This document shows, one piece after another, positions 1 to 9,831 of a DNA stretch of 58,247 nucleotides. The notes beneath the pieces were generated by a model. It ran no database searches. It saw only the letters and a list, made by a program, of their open reading frames with translations, and was not told where the DNA came from. The stretch's first letter is position 1; each line of letters opens with the position of its first letter. The stretch is from assembly GCF_017347095.1 (NCBI RefSeq), contig NZ_JADPRZ010000018.1, positions 1 through 58,247 of the forward strand, written 5' to 3'. The stretch is from Sporosarcina sp. E16_8 (lineage in GTDB: Bacteria; Bacillota; Bacilli; Bacillales_A; Planococcaceae). Position numbers and translations under genes: made by a program.

Positions 1-122
1 AAACAAAAGCGGAAACGCCTGTTTAGAGGCGGCAGGCATAAGAAGGGCTGGCTATGCGGCGCACTTTACCGCATAACCGGACCAGCTTATGACCGAGCCT
101 CTAGGCGTTGGAGTCTAGACGG
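1..122 (+). repeat. Bacillales-type intergenic repeat, copy 1 (family R)
   Basis: This starts with AAACAAAAGCGGAAACGCC and ends with GGCGTTGGAGTCTAGACG. The same layout recurs at 10964-11062, and its first 29 bases recur at 124-152. The inside can fold: a GCATAAG segment near 36 pairs with CTTATG near 86, and TATGCGG/CCGCATA pair within that. The AAGCGCAAGCGCC...GGCGCTGGAG layout is familiar to me from intergenic repeats in many Bacillaceae and Planococcaceae genomes; that is recall, not a search. There is no ORF. The window edge may cut the left end. Confidence 0.7.
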
Positions 123-123
123 A

Positions 124-152
124 AACAAAAGCGGAAACGCCTGTTTAGAGGT
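124..152 (+). repeat. Truncated family R repeat
   Basis: Exact repeat of the first 29 bases of the element at 1-122 (AAACAAAAGCGGAAACGCC then TGTTTAGAGG). It then diverges into unrelated sequence. This looks like a broken tandem copy. Confidence 0.6.
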
Positions 153-191
153 CATCCATAGGCCAAGAACTTTATAATTTCCTTGGAATAA

Positions 192-235
192 GTAAAAGAC
201 CGCATCGCCAACTAATAGGCGATGCGGTCTTTTAC
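192..235 (-). terminator. Rho-independent terminator of the chemoreceptor gene
   Basis: Perfect 18-bp inverted repeat (GTAAAAGACCGCATCGCC and its complement) around an 8-nt loop. It lies directly after the stop codon of the minus-strand chemoreceptor gene. It may act in both directions. Confidence 0.85.
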
Positions 236-236
236 T

Positions 237-1886
237 TTATAATTGAAATCTCGATATCGTCGCGTTCAATTCATCGGTCAGTTCGCGAAGGGCTGTCACC
301 TTGTCCACTACTTTTCCTATAGATTCTAGTTGCTCTTCTGCTGAAGCAGAAATCTCCTCACTGCCTGCCGCCGTTTGTTCTACGACTGCACTAATGTTTT
401 CGGTATTCTCAAGCACCGTAACATTGAACTGCTTCGAATTATTCACGCCTGTAACGAGCTCTGTCAGCGCTTCCGTAATATTCCCCATTTTATCTTCGAT
501 GTTGGCAAATGAATTCAGGGTACGGGTTACATTGCCATCTTGCGCTTCGGCAATTTCAACACCTTTTCCAACTGATTGTGAAATTGAGCCAAGTCCGCCT
601 TTGATCAGGTTAACCATATCGAAAATCTGTGAAGTCGCGGTTGTTGATTCATCGGCTAGTTTCCTTACTTCCGAGGCAACCACTGCAAATCCTTTGCCCG
701 CTTCTCCCGCACGCGCTGCTTCTATTGCAGCATTCAATGCAAGTAAGTTCGTCTGCGAAGCAATGTTGGAAACCGTTTTGGCCATATCTTCAATTCTTAT
801 CGCATAGTGCGTAAATTGTTCAGTCGCATCTTTAATCGATTCCGATGCTACGTTATTGCTATCAATAAGTTCACGCTGTTCATTGATAGCGCGGCGCCCT
901 TCCACAATTGCCTCATTAGCCATAGCAGCAGAATCAGCAGAATGTCTTGCCCGGTCGACATTAAATTCGAATTCCACATTCATCTGTTCTATGAGTTCTA
1001 CGGAATGTTGCAAGTCCTCGGAGATGCTTTGGGTTCCTTTTGCAAGCTCTTCGGTTGATAATGTCACTTGGTTGCTCGCTTCGGTAAGATAACGATTTTC
1101 CACCTCAAGCTCTTTTGTGTAGTCATCTACTTTCCGGCTTGCCCCGTCAATCGATTGCAATAATGTCCGCAGCTGATTGGTCATGGATGTGAATGAGCGA
1201 TTCAAATGCCCAAGTTCATCGTTTTTATCATACTGAATCGGCTCTACAACCAGATTGCCTGATGCAATTTCTTCGGCATTCATCGCCAGCCTCTTAAGCG
1301 GATTTGTAATGACGTTTGCAAGTCGGATAATGATTACCATTGTCCCCATTATGACAAATACGCTGCCAATAATTGCGAATGTAATGATGCCTTTAATTTT
1401 AGCGGCGAGTGCTTCTTGTAAATAGTCATAATGTGCAGATGTAAAGAGATCTACCATATAAATGTCATTGACAATTCCCACGTTGCGAAGCGATTGTCGA
1501 TTGATTTCTGCGGAGTTATTTTCTTCAACAGCTGCCAGCGCTTGTTCTTTTAATAAATCAAATTTCTCTTGTGCCTTTAAAAGAATTGCCCGTGGCTCTT
1601 TCTCTTTAACCAGGCTTTCCGCAACGGAGAACTTTTCAGCAGTCGACTCTAGTTGTTGACGAACATTGTCTTTATTAGCATCTGTCATGTTATAAGCAAG
1701 TGTATTCAAACTTTGCATCGAGGCTTTGGTTTCTGCATTCACGTCATGAACAGCTAGCAACACGTCCACGTAATCATTACTCGTATTTTGAACTGCCAGC
1801 ATTCTGACAATAATAATCGCTATCATCAGAATCGATAGGCCAAGCACGAAAAGTGAATTGATCACTATTTTTCTCTTTATTGTCAT
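237..1886 (-). CDS. Methyl-accepting chemotaxis protein
   Basis: A 549-residue transmembrane chemoreceptor that would signal to CheA/CheW. A first membrane segment (about residues 10-30) is followed by an extracellular helical sensor of about 130 residues and a second membrane segment (about 167-188). A HAMP domain (about 190-242) and a long methyl-accepting coiled coil follow. The conserved hairpin tip is visible at about 387-415 ([20 protein letters not shown]). The start has a GGGGG-rich Shine-Dalgarno. The gene begins 16 nt after the stop of the BMP-family lipoprotein gene, so the two are very probably co-transcribed. The small sensor domain has no diagnostic ligand motif that I can read. 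I infer that the lipoprotein may present a ligand to it. Confidence 0.95.
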   Translation of the reverse strand: MTIKRKIVINSLFVLGLSILMIAIIIVRMLAVQNTSNDYVDVLLAVHDVNAETKASMQSLNTLAYNMTDANKDNVRQQLESTAEKFSVAESLVKEKEPRAILLKAQEKFDLLKEQALAAVEENNSAEINRQSLRNVGIVNDIYMVDLFTSAHYDYLQEALAAKIKGIITFAIIGSVFVIMGTMVIIIRLANVITNPLKRLAMNAEEIASGNLVVEPIQYDKNDELGHLNRSFTSMTNQLRTLLQSIDGASRKVDDYTKELEVENRYLTEASNQVTLSTEELAKGTQSISEDLQHSVELIEQMNVEFEFNVDRARHSADSAAMANEAIVEGRRAINEQRELIDSNNVASESIKDATEQFTHYAIRIEDMAKTVSNIASQTNLLALNAAIEAARAGEAGKGFAVVASEVRKLADESTTATSQIFDMVNLIKGGLGSISQSVGKGVEIAEAQDGNVTRTLNSFANIEDKMGNITEALTELVTGVNNSKQFNVTVLENTENISAVVEQTAAGSEEISASAEEQLESIGKVVDKVTALRELTDELNATISRFQL

Positions 1887-1902
1887 TTCAACTTTCCCCC
1901 TA

Positions 1903-2874
1903 TCATTCCATTTCTAACGCAGCTTGTTCAATAAGTGCGTCTAACTTCCCTTTTTTAGCGTCCGTCAGTTCTAGCACTCGAAATGGCGCAAGACCTACTC
2001 CATTTTCCGCTAACCCCAATTCGATATGGCCGGATTGAATTGCTCCCGACTCTTTATAGGTATGAATGATATCGAACAACGCACTATCAATATTTTTCAT
2101 CATAGATGTAATGACAGCTTGTTCTGCATAAAAGTATTGATCACTGTCTACGCCGATTGCATAGATGCCTCTTTTTTCAGCTTCTTTCAGCATGCCCACT
2201 CCCGTGAATCCAGCAGCAGCATAAAGAACATCCGCTTTGTCATCAATCATCTTCGAAGCAATCTCTGCCCCTAAACCATCGTTATCAAAGTCACCAGCAT
2301 ATTCAGTGTGAATAACGATAGCAGGGTTAATCGACTTTGCTCCTTGGATGAACCCTTGCTCAAACCGTTGAATAACCGGGGCCTCCATGCCACCAATAAA
2401 ACCGACTACCTGTGATTCCGAAACAGTCGCTGCTACAATTCCCGCAAGTACACTTCCTTCGTCTTCCTTAAAGGTAATCGATGTGATATTCGTAGCTTCC
2501 GAAACCGCATCAATGAGAACGAACTTTTGGTCCGGAAAATCTAGAGCCACTTTTTCCAGCTCCTGCTGACCGGTGTAACCTAGCGCAAACACTAAATCAT
2601 TACCGCTTTCCACAAGCTCCCTGAATCCTTTTTCATAAGTACCTGCTTCCGCAAGTTCCAAGTATTCGACAACAATTCCCTCTTCATCCCGCGCCTTCGT
2701 CAAACCCTTGAATGCCAAATCTGAAAACGATTGATCTCCAAGACCATTTTCCGACAGCATGACACCCACTTTTACTTTTCCAGCAAGCGGATCTTTTTCT
2801 TCAAGGCCGCAGCCTACAAGTAAGAGTAAAGCTGTCGTAAGAACAATCAGTTGTTTTAATTTCATCTCTTTCAC
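1903..2874 (-). CDS. BMP-family (PnrA-like) substrate-binding lipoprotein
   Basis: A 323-residue lipoprotein with the lipobox LVGC (Cys-22). It has the BMP/TmpC/PnrA fold signature: [21 protein letters not shown] after the signal, then [30 protein letters not shown], and [15 protein letters not shown] with VDSDQ. Members usually bind purine nucleosides and feed an ABC importer. Here no ATPase or permease gene is nearby, and the next gene is a chemoreceptor in the same operon, so a sensing role is likely. The start at 2874 is GTG; an ATG at 2865 gives a protein three residues shorter, and neither has a strong Shine-Dalgarno. The exact ligand cannot be read from the sequence. Confidence 0.9.
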   Translation of the reverse strand: MKEMKLKQLIVLTTALLLLVGCGLEEKDPLAGKVKVGVMLSENGLGDQSFSDLAFKGLTKARDEEGIVVEYLELAEAGTYEKGFRELVESGNDLVFALGYTGQQELEKVALDFPDQKFVLIDAVSEATNITSITFKEDEGSVLAGIVAATVSESQVVGFIGGMEAPVIQRFEQGFIQGAKSINPAIVIHTEYAGDFDNDGLGAEIASKMIDDKADVLYAAAGFTGVGMLKEAEKRGIYAIGVDSDQYFYAEQAVITSMMKNIDSALFDIIHTYKESGAIQSGHIELGLAENGVGLAPFRVLELTDAKKGKLDALIEQAALEME

Positions 2875-3004
2875 TCACTTTCATTTACATTTTCCCTTGT
2901 ATTACATCGGATATAATTTTGATTTGTTAATAAAAAAAGAATAAGTCGTCAGATGTCTTACAACTAAGTATTTTCAGACTTTTATTATTCACAAAAGCTT
3001 GTGG

Positions 3005-3330
3005 CACGAGCAATCATATAATCCGCCAACCGAGCATAAACACCGCACGAACGATCATATATCCCGCCAACCGAGCATAAACACCGCACGCCCGATCATA
3101 TATCCCTCCAACCAAGCATAAACACCGCACGAACGATCATATATCCCGCCAACCAAGCATAAACGCCGAGCAATCATATAATTCGCCAACCAATCATTAA
3201 CACCGCACGAACGATCATATAATCCGCCAACCGATCATATATCCCGCCATCCAATCATTAACACCGCACGAACAATCATATATCCCGCCAACCGATCATA
3301 AACGCCGAACAACCAATCATATGTAACCCC
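3005..3330 (-). repeat. ATATGATCGG array 1 (about 16 units)
   Basis: About 16 degenerate units of 20-21 bp. On the plus strand they read CGATCATATATCCCGCCAAC alternating with CGAGCATAAACACCGCACGA. On the minus strand the core is TATATGATCGGT or TTTATGCTCGGT, the same core as the arrays at 34736, 52054 and 57857. It fills most of the gap between the BMP lipoprotein gene and the SDR gene. The 20-bp period is not a multiple of three and no ORF runs through it. Confidence 0.9.
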
Positions 3331-3398
3331 ACAAACATGGAATATCATCTTCCAACGTTTATCTAAAGGCAAGCACTCTCTAATTTCCTGATACAACG

Positions 3399-3440
3399 AA
3401 AAAAAGAACCGCCATGGAAAAATCCATGACGGCTTGTTTT
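3399..3440 (-). terminator. Terminator of the SDR gene
   Basis: Stem of CCGCCATGGA against TCCATGACGG around AAAA. On the minus strand the one imperfect pair is a G-U wobble and the stem is followed by a T-rich run (TTCTTTTTTT). It lies 37 bp after the SDR stop codon. Confidence 0.8.
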
Positions 3441-3476
3441 ATTTCCTATATATATACATCCGCTTCACTAGAAACG

Positions 3477-4214
3477 TTATCTTGCGGAGTATCCGCCATC
3501 AATAACAAGTTCTGCACCTGTAATGTATGCAGCTTCGTCTGATGCCAAGAATAGGACCGCGTTTGCAACGTCTTCAGGTTTTCCTAGACGGGCAAGTGGT
3601 GTCATTTTCACAAGCGCTGCAACTACGTCTTGTGACGATTCCAGGCCTTTCGTCATCGGTGTTTCAATGATACCTGGGAAGATAGTGTTGACGCGTACTC
3701 CAAATTTCCCAAAATCTGCTGCAGCCGCTCGTGAAATCGCGCGAACTGCTCCTTTTGATGCAGCATAAGGGTTCAAGCCCATTCCGATAAGTGCTGTGTA
3801 AGAAGAGATGTTGACGATTGAACCTTTAGCTACTTCTTTCATATATGGAAGTACATGTTTCATACCAAGGAATGGTCCGAAACTATTGATATCCGACAGC
3901 CTGCGCCAGTCTTCAATTGTAATTTCATTCATCCCTTTTTCAGTTGAAATACCAGCGTTGTTAATTAAAATATCAATCTTCCCAAGCTTACCAACCACTT
4001 TTTCAACGGCTGCTTTCCACTCTTCATCAGATGTGACATTCAATTTAACTGTCATTACCTTTTCATTGCTACCCCACTTTTCTTCCAGTGCTGCTTCATT
4101 AATATCTGCTGCAATTACAGTAGCACCTTCAGCTGTAAACATCTTAACCATCATTTCGCCCATACCTGATGCGCCACCCGTTACGAATGCAACTTTATCT
4201 TGTAATCTACCCAT
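3477..4214 (-). CDS. SDR-family oxidoreductase
   Basis: A classical short-chain dehydrogenase/reductase of 245 residues. Visible motifs are the nucleotide-binding TGGASGMG near the N-terminus, a DIN acidic residue that favours NAD over NADP, the NNAG strand, the catalytic Ser (NISSYTA) and the YAASK catalytic pair. The end has the usual GAELVIDGGYSAR. I chose the ATG at 4214 because a GGAG Shine-Dalgarno sits 8 nt upstream; the GTG at 4223 would overlap that site. It is a single gene with its own terminator. The substrate cannot be told; related proteins act on hydroxysteroids, 3-oxoacyl groups or sugars. Confidence 0.92.
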   Translation of the reverse strand: MGRLQDKVAFVTGGASGMGEMMVKMFTAEGATVIAADINEAALEEKWGSNEKVMTVKLNVTSDEEWKAAVEKVVGKLGKIDILINNAGISTEKGMNEITIEDWRRLSDINSFGPFLGMKHVLPYMKEVAKGSIVNISSYTALIGMGLNPYAASKGAVRAISRAAAADFGKFGVRVNTIFPGIIETPMTKGLESSQDVVAALVKMTPLARLGKPEDVANAVLFLASDEAAYITGAELVIDGGYSAR

Positions 4215-4344
4215 TATGACCACTCCATTTCAAAATGATTTAATGTCTAAACATTAATCCTTTTTAGAGCTACTTGCAATCTATTTGCTTTGGTAAGTAT
4301 GTTGAATTCTCTTCATTAAATACAACTTTACGTATCTTAACCCC

Positions 4345-4373
4345 TTGTTACTATAGCTTTTTAGGAATACACT
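4345..4373 (+). promoter_or_regulatory. Candidate sigma-A promoter of the SulP gene
   Basis: TTGTTA, a 17-bp spacer, then TACACT, about 40 bp upstream of the transporter start. It was read by eye; the -10 is one base from consensus at a strong position. Confidence 0.4.
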
Positions 4374-4410
4374 AGAAAGAGGAAGTTTTTGTAGGAAGAC
4401 CCTGAAAGAA

Positions 4411-6006
4411 GTGAATCGAATGTTCAAGGATAACCGTTATCTTGATTACAATGGAGCTGGGTTCCGCAAGGATTTGATTGCAGGAATCACTGTTGGTATT
4501 GTAGCCATTCCGCTTGGGATGGCTTTTGCAATTGCTTCAGGTGTCAAACCGGAATACGGACTTTATACGACGATTATTGCCGGGCTTATCGTTGCATTAC
4601 TAGGTGGATCGCGTTTCCAAATCGCGGGACCTACTGGTGCGTTCATCCCCATACTACTCGCCATAGTTCTTCAATACGGCTATGAAGATTTGTTGATTGC
4701 CGGATTTCTAGCAGGTATTTTCCTGGTTATTATGAGTTTTCTTGGTGTAAGTAATCTTATCCACTTCGTCCCAAGATCCGTAACAATAGGTTTTACTACA
4801 GGGATTGCAGTCATCATCTTTACAGGCCAACTGGGTAACTTTTTCGGGATTACTGGTCTAGAAAAAAGAGAGTTTTTCCATGAAAACATGATTGATCTTG
4901 TCAATCAGTTTCACACAGTGAACGTCTTCAGCATAGTCACAGCCTTGATTGGGCTTATTGTCATATTTACTTTACCCAGAATAGCCCCGCGTATACCGTT
5001 ACTCCTTATTGCGCTACTCATTCCGACTCTTATTTCAATTTTCCTATTCCCGGGGAAAGTTGAAACGATTGGGACAGCTTTTGGTGGTATTCCCAACACA
5101 CTCCCGCGTTTTCATTTTCCAAGGATTACAGTAGAGAAATTGGTCAACCTTTGGCAGCCCGCGCTTATTATTGCCGCACTCGGTGCAATTGAATCACTGT
5201 TATCAGCTGTTGTTGCAGATGGCATGAAAGGCGGACAAAAACATGATTCAAAACGTGAATTATTTGGTCAAGGGATTGCCAATATAATTACGCCATTATT
5301 CGGCGGTATTCCTGCAACTGGAGCAATTGCCCGTACAGCTACCAACATCCGATCTGGAGCAGTCAGCCCACTATCCGGAGTCGTACAAAGTGTTTTCGTT
5401 CTTGCCTTTTTGCTCCTTTTTGCGCCGTATGCATCTTATATCCCATTAGCGGCGATGGCACCTATTCTTATGTATGTTGCCTGGAATATGAGTGCACGCA
5501 CATCGTTCACACATATATTAATGATCCGGTCGGGTGACTCACTGGTTTTATTGACAACGTTCCTTTTGACGATTTTCATCGACTTAACGATTGCCGTTCA
5601 GGTGGGTATTTTGCTTGCTGCGTTGTCATTCTTACGTAAAATGAGTGGTAAACTCGATATTAAAGAGGAAACACTTTCCGATGTTGAAATCATTAAGTTC
5701 GGTGAAAGTAATACATCTTCATTAGCAAAATATACCGTGAACGGCCCTATTTTCTTTGGTACCGCAAAAGTATTTGAAGATAAATACCCTGCGATTTTTC
5801 TAACAGACGCGAAGAAAATCATTCTCGATATGGAGCACCTATCCGTTATAGATGCGACGGGTGAAGCAGCGCTATACGCACTTCTTGACGATGCAGATAA
5901 AGTCGGTGTTCAGATCATTATCAAACGTTTGCCGAAAGAAAAGTTGTCCCTGTTCAAAAAAAGTGGATTGTATGACAGGATTGGCGATGCTAATTTTTTC
6001 ATGTGA
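4411..6006 (+). CDS. SulP-family anion permease with STAS domain
   Basis: A 531-residue SulP (SLC26-like) transporter. The membrane core covers about residues 20-420. It includes the conserved start (GFRKDLIAGITVGIVAIPLGMAF, read in parts), the YGLYTTI and GPTGAF segments, and GGIPATGAIARTATNIRSGA. A cytoplasmic STAS domain fills about 430-531 (ILDMEHLSVIDATGEAAL). Family members move sulfate, bicarbonate or dicarboxylates with Na+ or H+; there is no sulfate-assimilation gene nearby to settle which. The start is GTG at 4411; an ATG at 4420 is also possible, and the Shine-Dalgarno is weak for both. The gene stands alone. Confidence 0.92.
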   Translation: MNRMFKDNRYLDYNGAGFRKDLIAGITVGIVAIPLGMAFAIASGVKPEYGLYTTIIAGLIVALLGGSRFQIAGPTGAFIPILLAIVLQYGYEDLLIAGFLAGIFLVIMSFLGVSNLIHFVPRSVTIGFTTGIAVIIFTGQLGNFFGITGLEKREFFHENMIDLVNQFHTVNVFSIVTALIGLIVIFTLPRIAPRIPLLLIALLIPTLISIFLFPGKVETIGTAFGGIPNTLPRFHFPRITVEKLVNLWQPALIIAALGAIESLLSAVVADGMKGGQKHDSKRELFGQGIANIITPLFGGIPATGAIARTATNIRSGAVSPLSGVVQSVFVLAFLLLFAPYASYIPLAAMAPILMYVAWNMSARTSFTHILMIRSGDSLVLLTTFLLTIFIDLTIAVQVGILLAALSFLRKMSGKLDIKEETLSDVEIIKFGESNTSSLAKYTVNGPIFFGTAKVFEDKYPAIFLTDAKKIILDMEHLSVIDATGEAALYALLDDADKVGVQIIIKRLPKEKLSLFKKSGLYDRIGDANFFM

Positions 6007-6101
6007 ATATCCACAAAACAAAAGTATCACTCCCCTACAATAAAGACTATTTTCTGTTTGGAGAAGTTTTAAGGGGCAAATGAAAACAGCAATAGACAAT
6101 G

Positions 6102-6142
6102 TGAAAAAGAGCTAAAACCTTTACGGTTTATAGCTCTTTTTC
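6102..6142 (+). terminator. Terminator after the SulP gene
   Basis: Long stem GAAAAAGAGCT...AGCTCTTTTTC with an inner AAACC/GGTTT pairing, followed by a T-rich tail. The rest of the 319-bp gap (6007-6325) holds only the upstream region of the collagen-like gene; I see no clear promoter there. Confidence 0.8.
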
Positions 6143-6325
6143 TAATTTATTCTACACTATGGCACCTTGGGTTTATCTAATCCGTGCCTTTCATTCTGAA
6201 TAAACACTGGGGGAATTCCCTAATTTTCATTAACCATTTGATTAACAATTAATTAAGAGAGGTAGTTGATTGCCCGTCCTTCGATCCATCGCTTGAATAG
6301 TATATTAAAGGAAGGTGGTGAAAAA

Positions 6326-7411
6326 ATGAAATGTTACGACAATAATGATTATAATAGTAACAAATACAAGACCTACCGTTGCTCTTACCAAGCTAAATGC
6401 AGTAGATGCTACAATCAATGTTGCAAAGGATGTAGCAATCAATGTTGCAAAGGATGCAGCCATCAATGTTGCAAAGGATGCAGAGGACCAATTGGACCAC
6501 CTGGTGCTACCGGAGCTACTGGAGCTACTGGACAAAACGGAACTAACGGCGCTACAGGAGCTACTGGACAAAACGGAGCTAATGGGGCTACCGGAGCTAC
6601 TGGACAAAACGGCGCTAACGGCGCTACTGGAGCTACTGGACAAAACGGAGCTAATGGTGCTACCGGAGCTACTGGAGCTAACGGAGCTACTGGATCTACT
6701 GGACCTGCTGGAGCTAACGGAGCTACTGGACCTGCTGGAGCTAACGGGGCTACTGGAGCTAACGGAGCTACTGGATCTACTGGACCTGCTGGAGCTAACG
6801 GGGCTACTGGATCTACTGGACCTGCTGGAGCTAACGGAGCTACTGGATCTACTGGATCTACTGGATCTACTGGACCCGCTGGAGCTAACGGGGCTACTGG
6901 ATCTACTGGACCTGCTGGAGCTAATGGTGCTACTGGAGCTACTGGACAAAACGGCGCTAACGGTGCTACAGGAGCTACTGGCGCTACTGGAGCAGCCGGC
7001 GGATTATCCGTATATGGGTATATTTACAATCTAATCGCTCAGACGGTAGCTATAGAAGCTGATATTACCTTTGACACAAATGGAATCATTACGGCTGGAA
7101 TTACGCATGCCCCCGGAAACTCACAAGTTTTATTTACTACTCCGGGAGACTACCTGGTTACTTTCTCCGTGACTGATGTAGAACCCAACCAATTCGCGCT
7201 ATTTTTAAATGGTGCGCCGGTTGCGGGTACAGTCTACGGTTCAGGTGCAGGCACTCAGCAAAACAACGGTCAGGCTATTTTTACCATAGCAGCAGGTGAT
7301 GTTCTTACCCTTAGAAATCATTCTTCTGCTGCAGCGGTTATCCTTCAGACTTTGGCAGGAGGCACACAAACAAACGTAAACGCTTCTCTTGTCATTGCGA
7401 AATTAAATTAA
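6326..7411 (+). CDS. Collagen-like glycoprotein, BclA type, with Cys-rich head
   Basis: 361 residues in three parts. Residues 1-52 are Cys-rich, with three near-identical [15 protein letters not shown] repeats. Residues 53-226 are an unbroken Gly-X-Y run of about 58 triplets built from [12 protein letters not shown] and GPA. Residues 227-361 form a globular beta-rich end (VYGYIYN..., [13 protein letters not shown]..., [15 protein letters not shown] close) that resembles the BclA C-terminal jelly-roll trimer domain. Such proteins form hair-like filaments on the spore exosporium; spore location is inference. The ATG at 6326 follows a strong GGAAGGTGG site; a longer reading from 6266 has no such site. 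There is no Sec signal, and the usual exosporium leader is not evident. The Cys repeats may crosslink the protein into the coat. DNA-level repeats make length variation likely. Confidence 0.9.
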   Translation: MKCYDNNDYNSNKYKTYRCSYQAKCSRCYNQCCKGCSNQCCKGCSHQCCKGCRGPIGPPGATGATGATGQNGTNGATGATGQNGANGATGATGQNGANGATGATGQNGANGATGATGANGATGSTGPAGANGATGPAGANGATGANGATGSTGPAGANGATGSTGPAGANGATGSTGSTGSTGPAGANGATGSTGPAGANGATGATGQNGANGATGATGATGAAGGLSVYGYIYNLIAQTVAIEADITFDTNGIITAGITHAPGNSQVLFTTPGDYLVTFSVTDVEPNQFALFLNGAPVAGTVYGSGAGTQQNNGQAIFTIAAGDVLTLRNHSSAAAVILQTLAGGTQTNVNASLVIAKLN

Positions 7412-7501
7412 TTTTGTAATGATAAGGGATTCTCGCAAACTCAATGTAAAATGGTCATGCGACTTTCAAATAGAAAGGCTGACAAAACTTAATAGTAACT
7501 A

Positions 7502-7577
7502 CCTTGGTATCACAGGGCTCTAACTAAGAATTCACTATTTTACAGACCCGAACAACTAAGGAGCCCTATGACCAAGG
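7502..7577. repeat. Imperfect inverted repeat with 17-19 bp arms
   Basis: CCTTGGTATCACAGGGCTC at 7502-7520 and GAGCCCTATGACCAAGG at 7561-7577 are inverted copies apart from a short central difference, separated by about 40 bp. It is not followed by a T-run, so it is not a simple terminator. It could be the relic of a small palindromic element. The rest of 7412-7787 holds no supported gene. Confidence 0.5.
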
Positions 7578-7787
7578 ACCTTATAAAAATTTATGACTAT
7601 TAAAGATGGATTTCTTAACATCCATGTAATAGCGCGTATGATTCCTTGTATAAAATATGTTAACAAGCTTTATTGGAGCGATGATTTTGCGTTGTATCGT
7701 AATTTTCCATTTTCCCAAGCTACCACGAATTGCATGACGAAATTGGAAAAGAAACTCCATGTGAACTAAAGCATGTTTAACTACACC

Positions 7788-7827
7788 TAAAAAGAAGGCT
7801 TTCCCGCTATGGGTAGCCTTCTTTTTT
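7788..7827 (-). terminator. Terminator of the TRAP operon
   Basis: AAAAAGAAGGCT pairs with AGCCTTCTTTTT around a 14-nt loop. On the minus strand it follows the TRAP permease stop codon and ends in T-rich sequence. Confidence 0.85.
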
Positions 7828-7839
7828 AGATTCATTCTA

Positions 7840-9792
7840 CTAAGCAAGCACTTTTGTACTTTCCTCTTCGTCAGGTCTTTTCTTCTGAATAAACCAGATG
7901 ACGCCAATTAACACAAGTCCAATTCCACTAGATAGAAACTCTGGAATAATTAACATCAGTCCAGCGCCTCCTAATACAATCCGCTCCCAAATTCTCGAGT
8001 TGCGGATGAAAAAACCAATGACTGCACTACTAATGCCAATCATTCCGATCACGGCGGCTAGAACGCCTATAATTAGTTTCCACACAACCACATCTACAAG
8101 CACCAGCATCGGATTATAAATGAATACATAAGGAATGATGAATGCTGCAATCGCTAATTTCACTGCAGTAACCCCTGTTTTAAACGGATTGGCTTTCGCT
8201 ATACCCGCCCCTGCATAGGCGGCTAGGCAAACAGGCGGCGTGATATCGGCAACAATACCAAAGTAAAACACAAACATGTGAGCAGCAAGTGGAGCGACCA
8301 TAAAATCATTTATCAATGCGGGTGCAGCAATCGTTGCCGTCACAACATAGTTTGCCGTCGTTGGAAGCCCCATTCCGAGAATAATGCAGGCAATCATCGT
8401 AAAGAACAAGGCAAGTATCAGGTGGCCGCTTGATAACGCGATAATGCCGGAAGCAAATTTCGCACCGAGCCCCGTGATACTGACGACTCCAGCTATAATT
8501 CCTGCAGTCGCAACCGCTGCAATTACTGGCAAAGCAACTCGTGCTCCCTGTTCAAGGACGTTGACAATTTGCCGTACATTCATCCTAGATTCTTTTCGGA
8601 CAAGCGAAACAAGATAGGCAGATAGAATGCCAAAGAGAGCTGCCCGTTGTGGCGTGAAACCCGACATAATGGTTCCGATAATAACGACAAGAGGAATCAG
8701 CATATAACCGTCTCTAATTAGTAAATCCTTGAAACGAGGTAATTCGGATTTCGGTAATCCGATAATTTTTAATTTCTTTGCTTCGAAATGCGTTCCTATG
8801 AATATACCCGTGAAATAAAGAATTGCTGGAACAACTGCCGCCAACATGATGGTGGCGTATGAAACACCTAAGTATTCCATCATAATAAACGCCGCCGCCC
8901 CCATCATAGGCGGCATAATCTGTCCACCAGTAGAAGCCGCAGCTTCTGTGGCTCCCGCAAATTCCGGTGTGAAACCTGCTTTTTTCATCATCGGAATCGT
9001 GAATGATCCGGAGGCGACTGTATTTCCAACTGAACTGCCCGAAACCGTCCCTTGTAACGCACTTGCCACAACCGCCGCCTTGGCAGTCCCACCCGTAAAC
9101 CGTCCAGTTAATGCAAAGGCGATGTCATTGAAAAACTTGCCGATTGGTGTATGAACAAGAATTACCCCGAAAAATAGGAAAAGATAAATGAACTTCGCTG
9201 AAATCTGTATGGGCGTCCCAAAGATACCACTTTCCCGGTACCAAATATTTGTCGAAATCCGATCCATTGAAAATCCTGGATGAGAAAGAATCTGTGTCGG
9301 AATATATTTCCCTACAAGTGTGTAGATAATAGCCACACCTGCTACAATGACAATCGGCAAACCGACTGTTCTCCTTGTCGCCTCAAGTACCAAAGCAATT
9401 CCGAGGATGGAAATTATGATATCAATTAGGCTGTAACCAGATACCCGACTTTGCAAAATCGAATCGAAGAAAAAGATTTTATGATAGGTCACATACATTG
9501 CCGTAAAGGCTAAGGTAACGTCATACCAAGGAACCTTTTTATGCGTATTTCTCCATTCCTTTTTTGCAGGATAGAGGAGATAGATAATCCCTAAAGCAGT
9601 ACCTAGATGTACTGCCCCTTGTTTCTGGGAAGGGAGCGTACCAAAATAGCCCGTGTATAGATGAAACACCGTGAGTGCAACGCCGAGAAATGTTACGGCC
9701 CATGCCCATTTTCCAATTTGAGTGCGAAACTGATTTTCTTTATCGTACTTCTCAAGGATTTCTTGTGCGTCATGATGCTGTAGTTTTTTCAA
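7840..9792 (-). CDS. TRAP transporter, fused 4TM/12TM permease subunit
   Basis: 650 residues, very hydrophobic. The first 170 or so residues hold about four membrane segments (DctQ-like part, with WYDVTLAFTAMYVTYHKIFFFD read in parts). The rest is the large DctM-like permease with GRFTGGTAKAAVVAS, TVSGSSVGNTVASG, GGQIMPPMMGAAAF, GMGLPTTANYVV and TPPVCLAAYAGAGIA. This fused form is the usual partner of TAXI-type receptors and imports organic acids or amino acids using a Na+ or H+ gradient. The start is TTG with a GGGGG-rich Shine-Dalgarno. It follows the receptor gene by 39 bp. The substrate is unknown. Confidence 0.95.
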   Translation of the reverse strand: MKKLQHHDAQEILEKYDKENQFRTQIGKWAWAVTFLGVALTVFHLYTGYFGTLPSQKQGAVHLGTALGIIYLLYPAKKEWRNTHKKVPWYDVTLAFTAMYVTYHKIFFFDSILQSRVSGYSLIDIIISILGIALVLEATRRTVGLPIVIVAGVAIIYTLVGKYIPTQILSHPGFSMDRISTNIWYRESGIFGTPIQISAKFIYLFLFFGVILVHTPIGKFFNDIAFALTGRFTGGTAKAAVVASALQGTVSGSSVGNTVASGSFTIPMMKKAGFTPEFAGATEAAASTGGQIMPPMMGAAAFIMMEYLGVSYATIMLAAVVPAILYFTGIFIGTHFEAKKLKIIGLPKSELPRFKDLLIRDGYMLIPLVVIIGTIMSGFTPQRAALFGILSAYLVSLVRKESRMNVRQIVNVLEQGARVALPVIAAVATAGIIAGVVSITGLGAKFASGIIALSSGHLILALFFTMIACIILGMGLPTTANYVVTATIAAPALINDFMVAPLAAHMFVFYFGIVADITPPVCLAAYAGAGIAKANPFKTGVTAVKLAIAAFIIPYVFIYNPMLVLVDVVVWKLIIGVLAAVIGMIGISSAVIGFFIRNSRIWERIVLGGAGLMLIIPEFLSSGIGLVLIGVIWFIQKKRPDEEESTKVLA

Positions 9793-9831
9793 TTGGCGCC
9801 CCCCTTCCTAGTAGTTACGAGGTTCCATCAT

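Noticed and set aside
301..807. 168-codon plus-strand ORF opposite the first chemoreceptor
   Set aside because: It is an antisense shadow: Ser/Ala-rich and lying in the coiled-coil coding region, with no ribosome site.
6305..7034. Ser-rich minus-strand ORF (6305-6949) and Leu-rich plus-strand ORF (6345-7034)
   Set aside because: Both are other-frame readings of the Gly-X-Y repeat DNA; their low-complexity sequence comes from the collagen repeat.
7593..7769. Possible 58-codon ORF on the plus strand
   Set aside because: It has no convincing ribosome site, no recognised motif and ordinary composition for non-coding DNA; the opposite strand also has an open frame (7581-7907) that overlaps the TRAP gene end.
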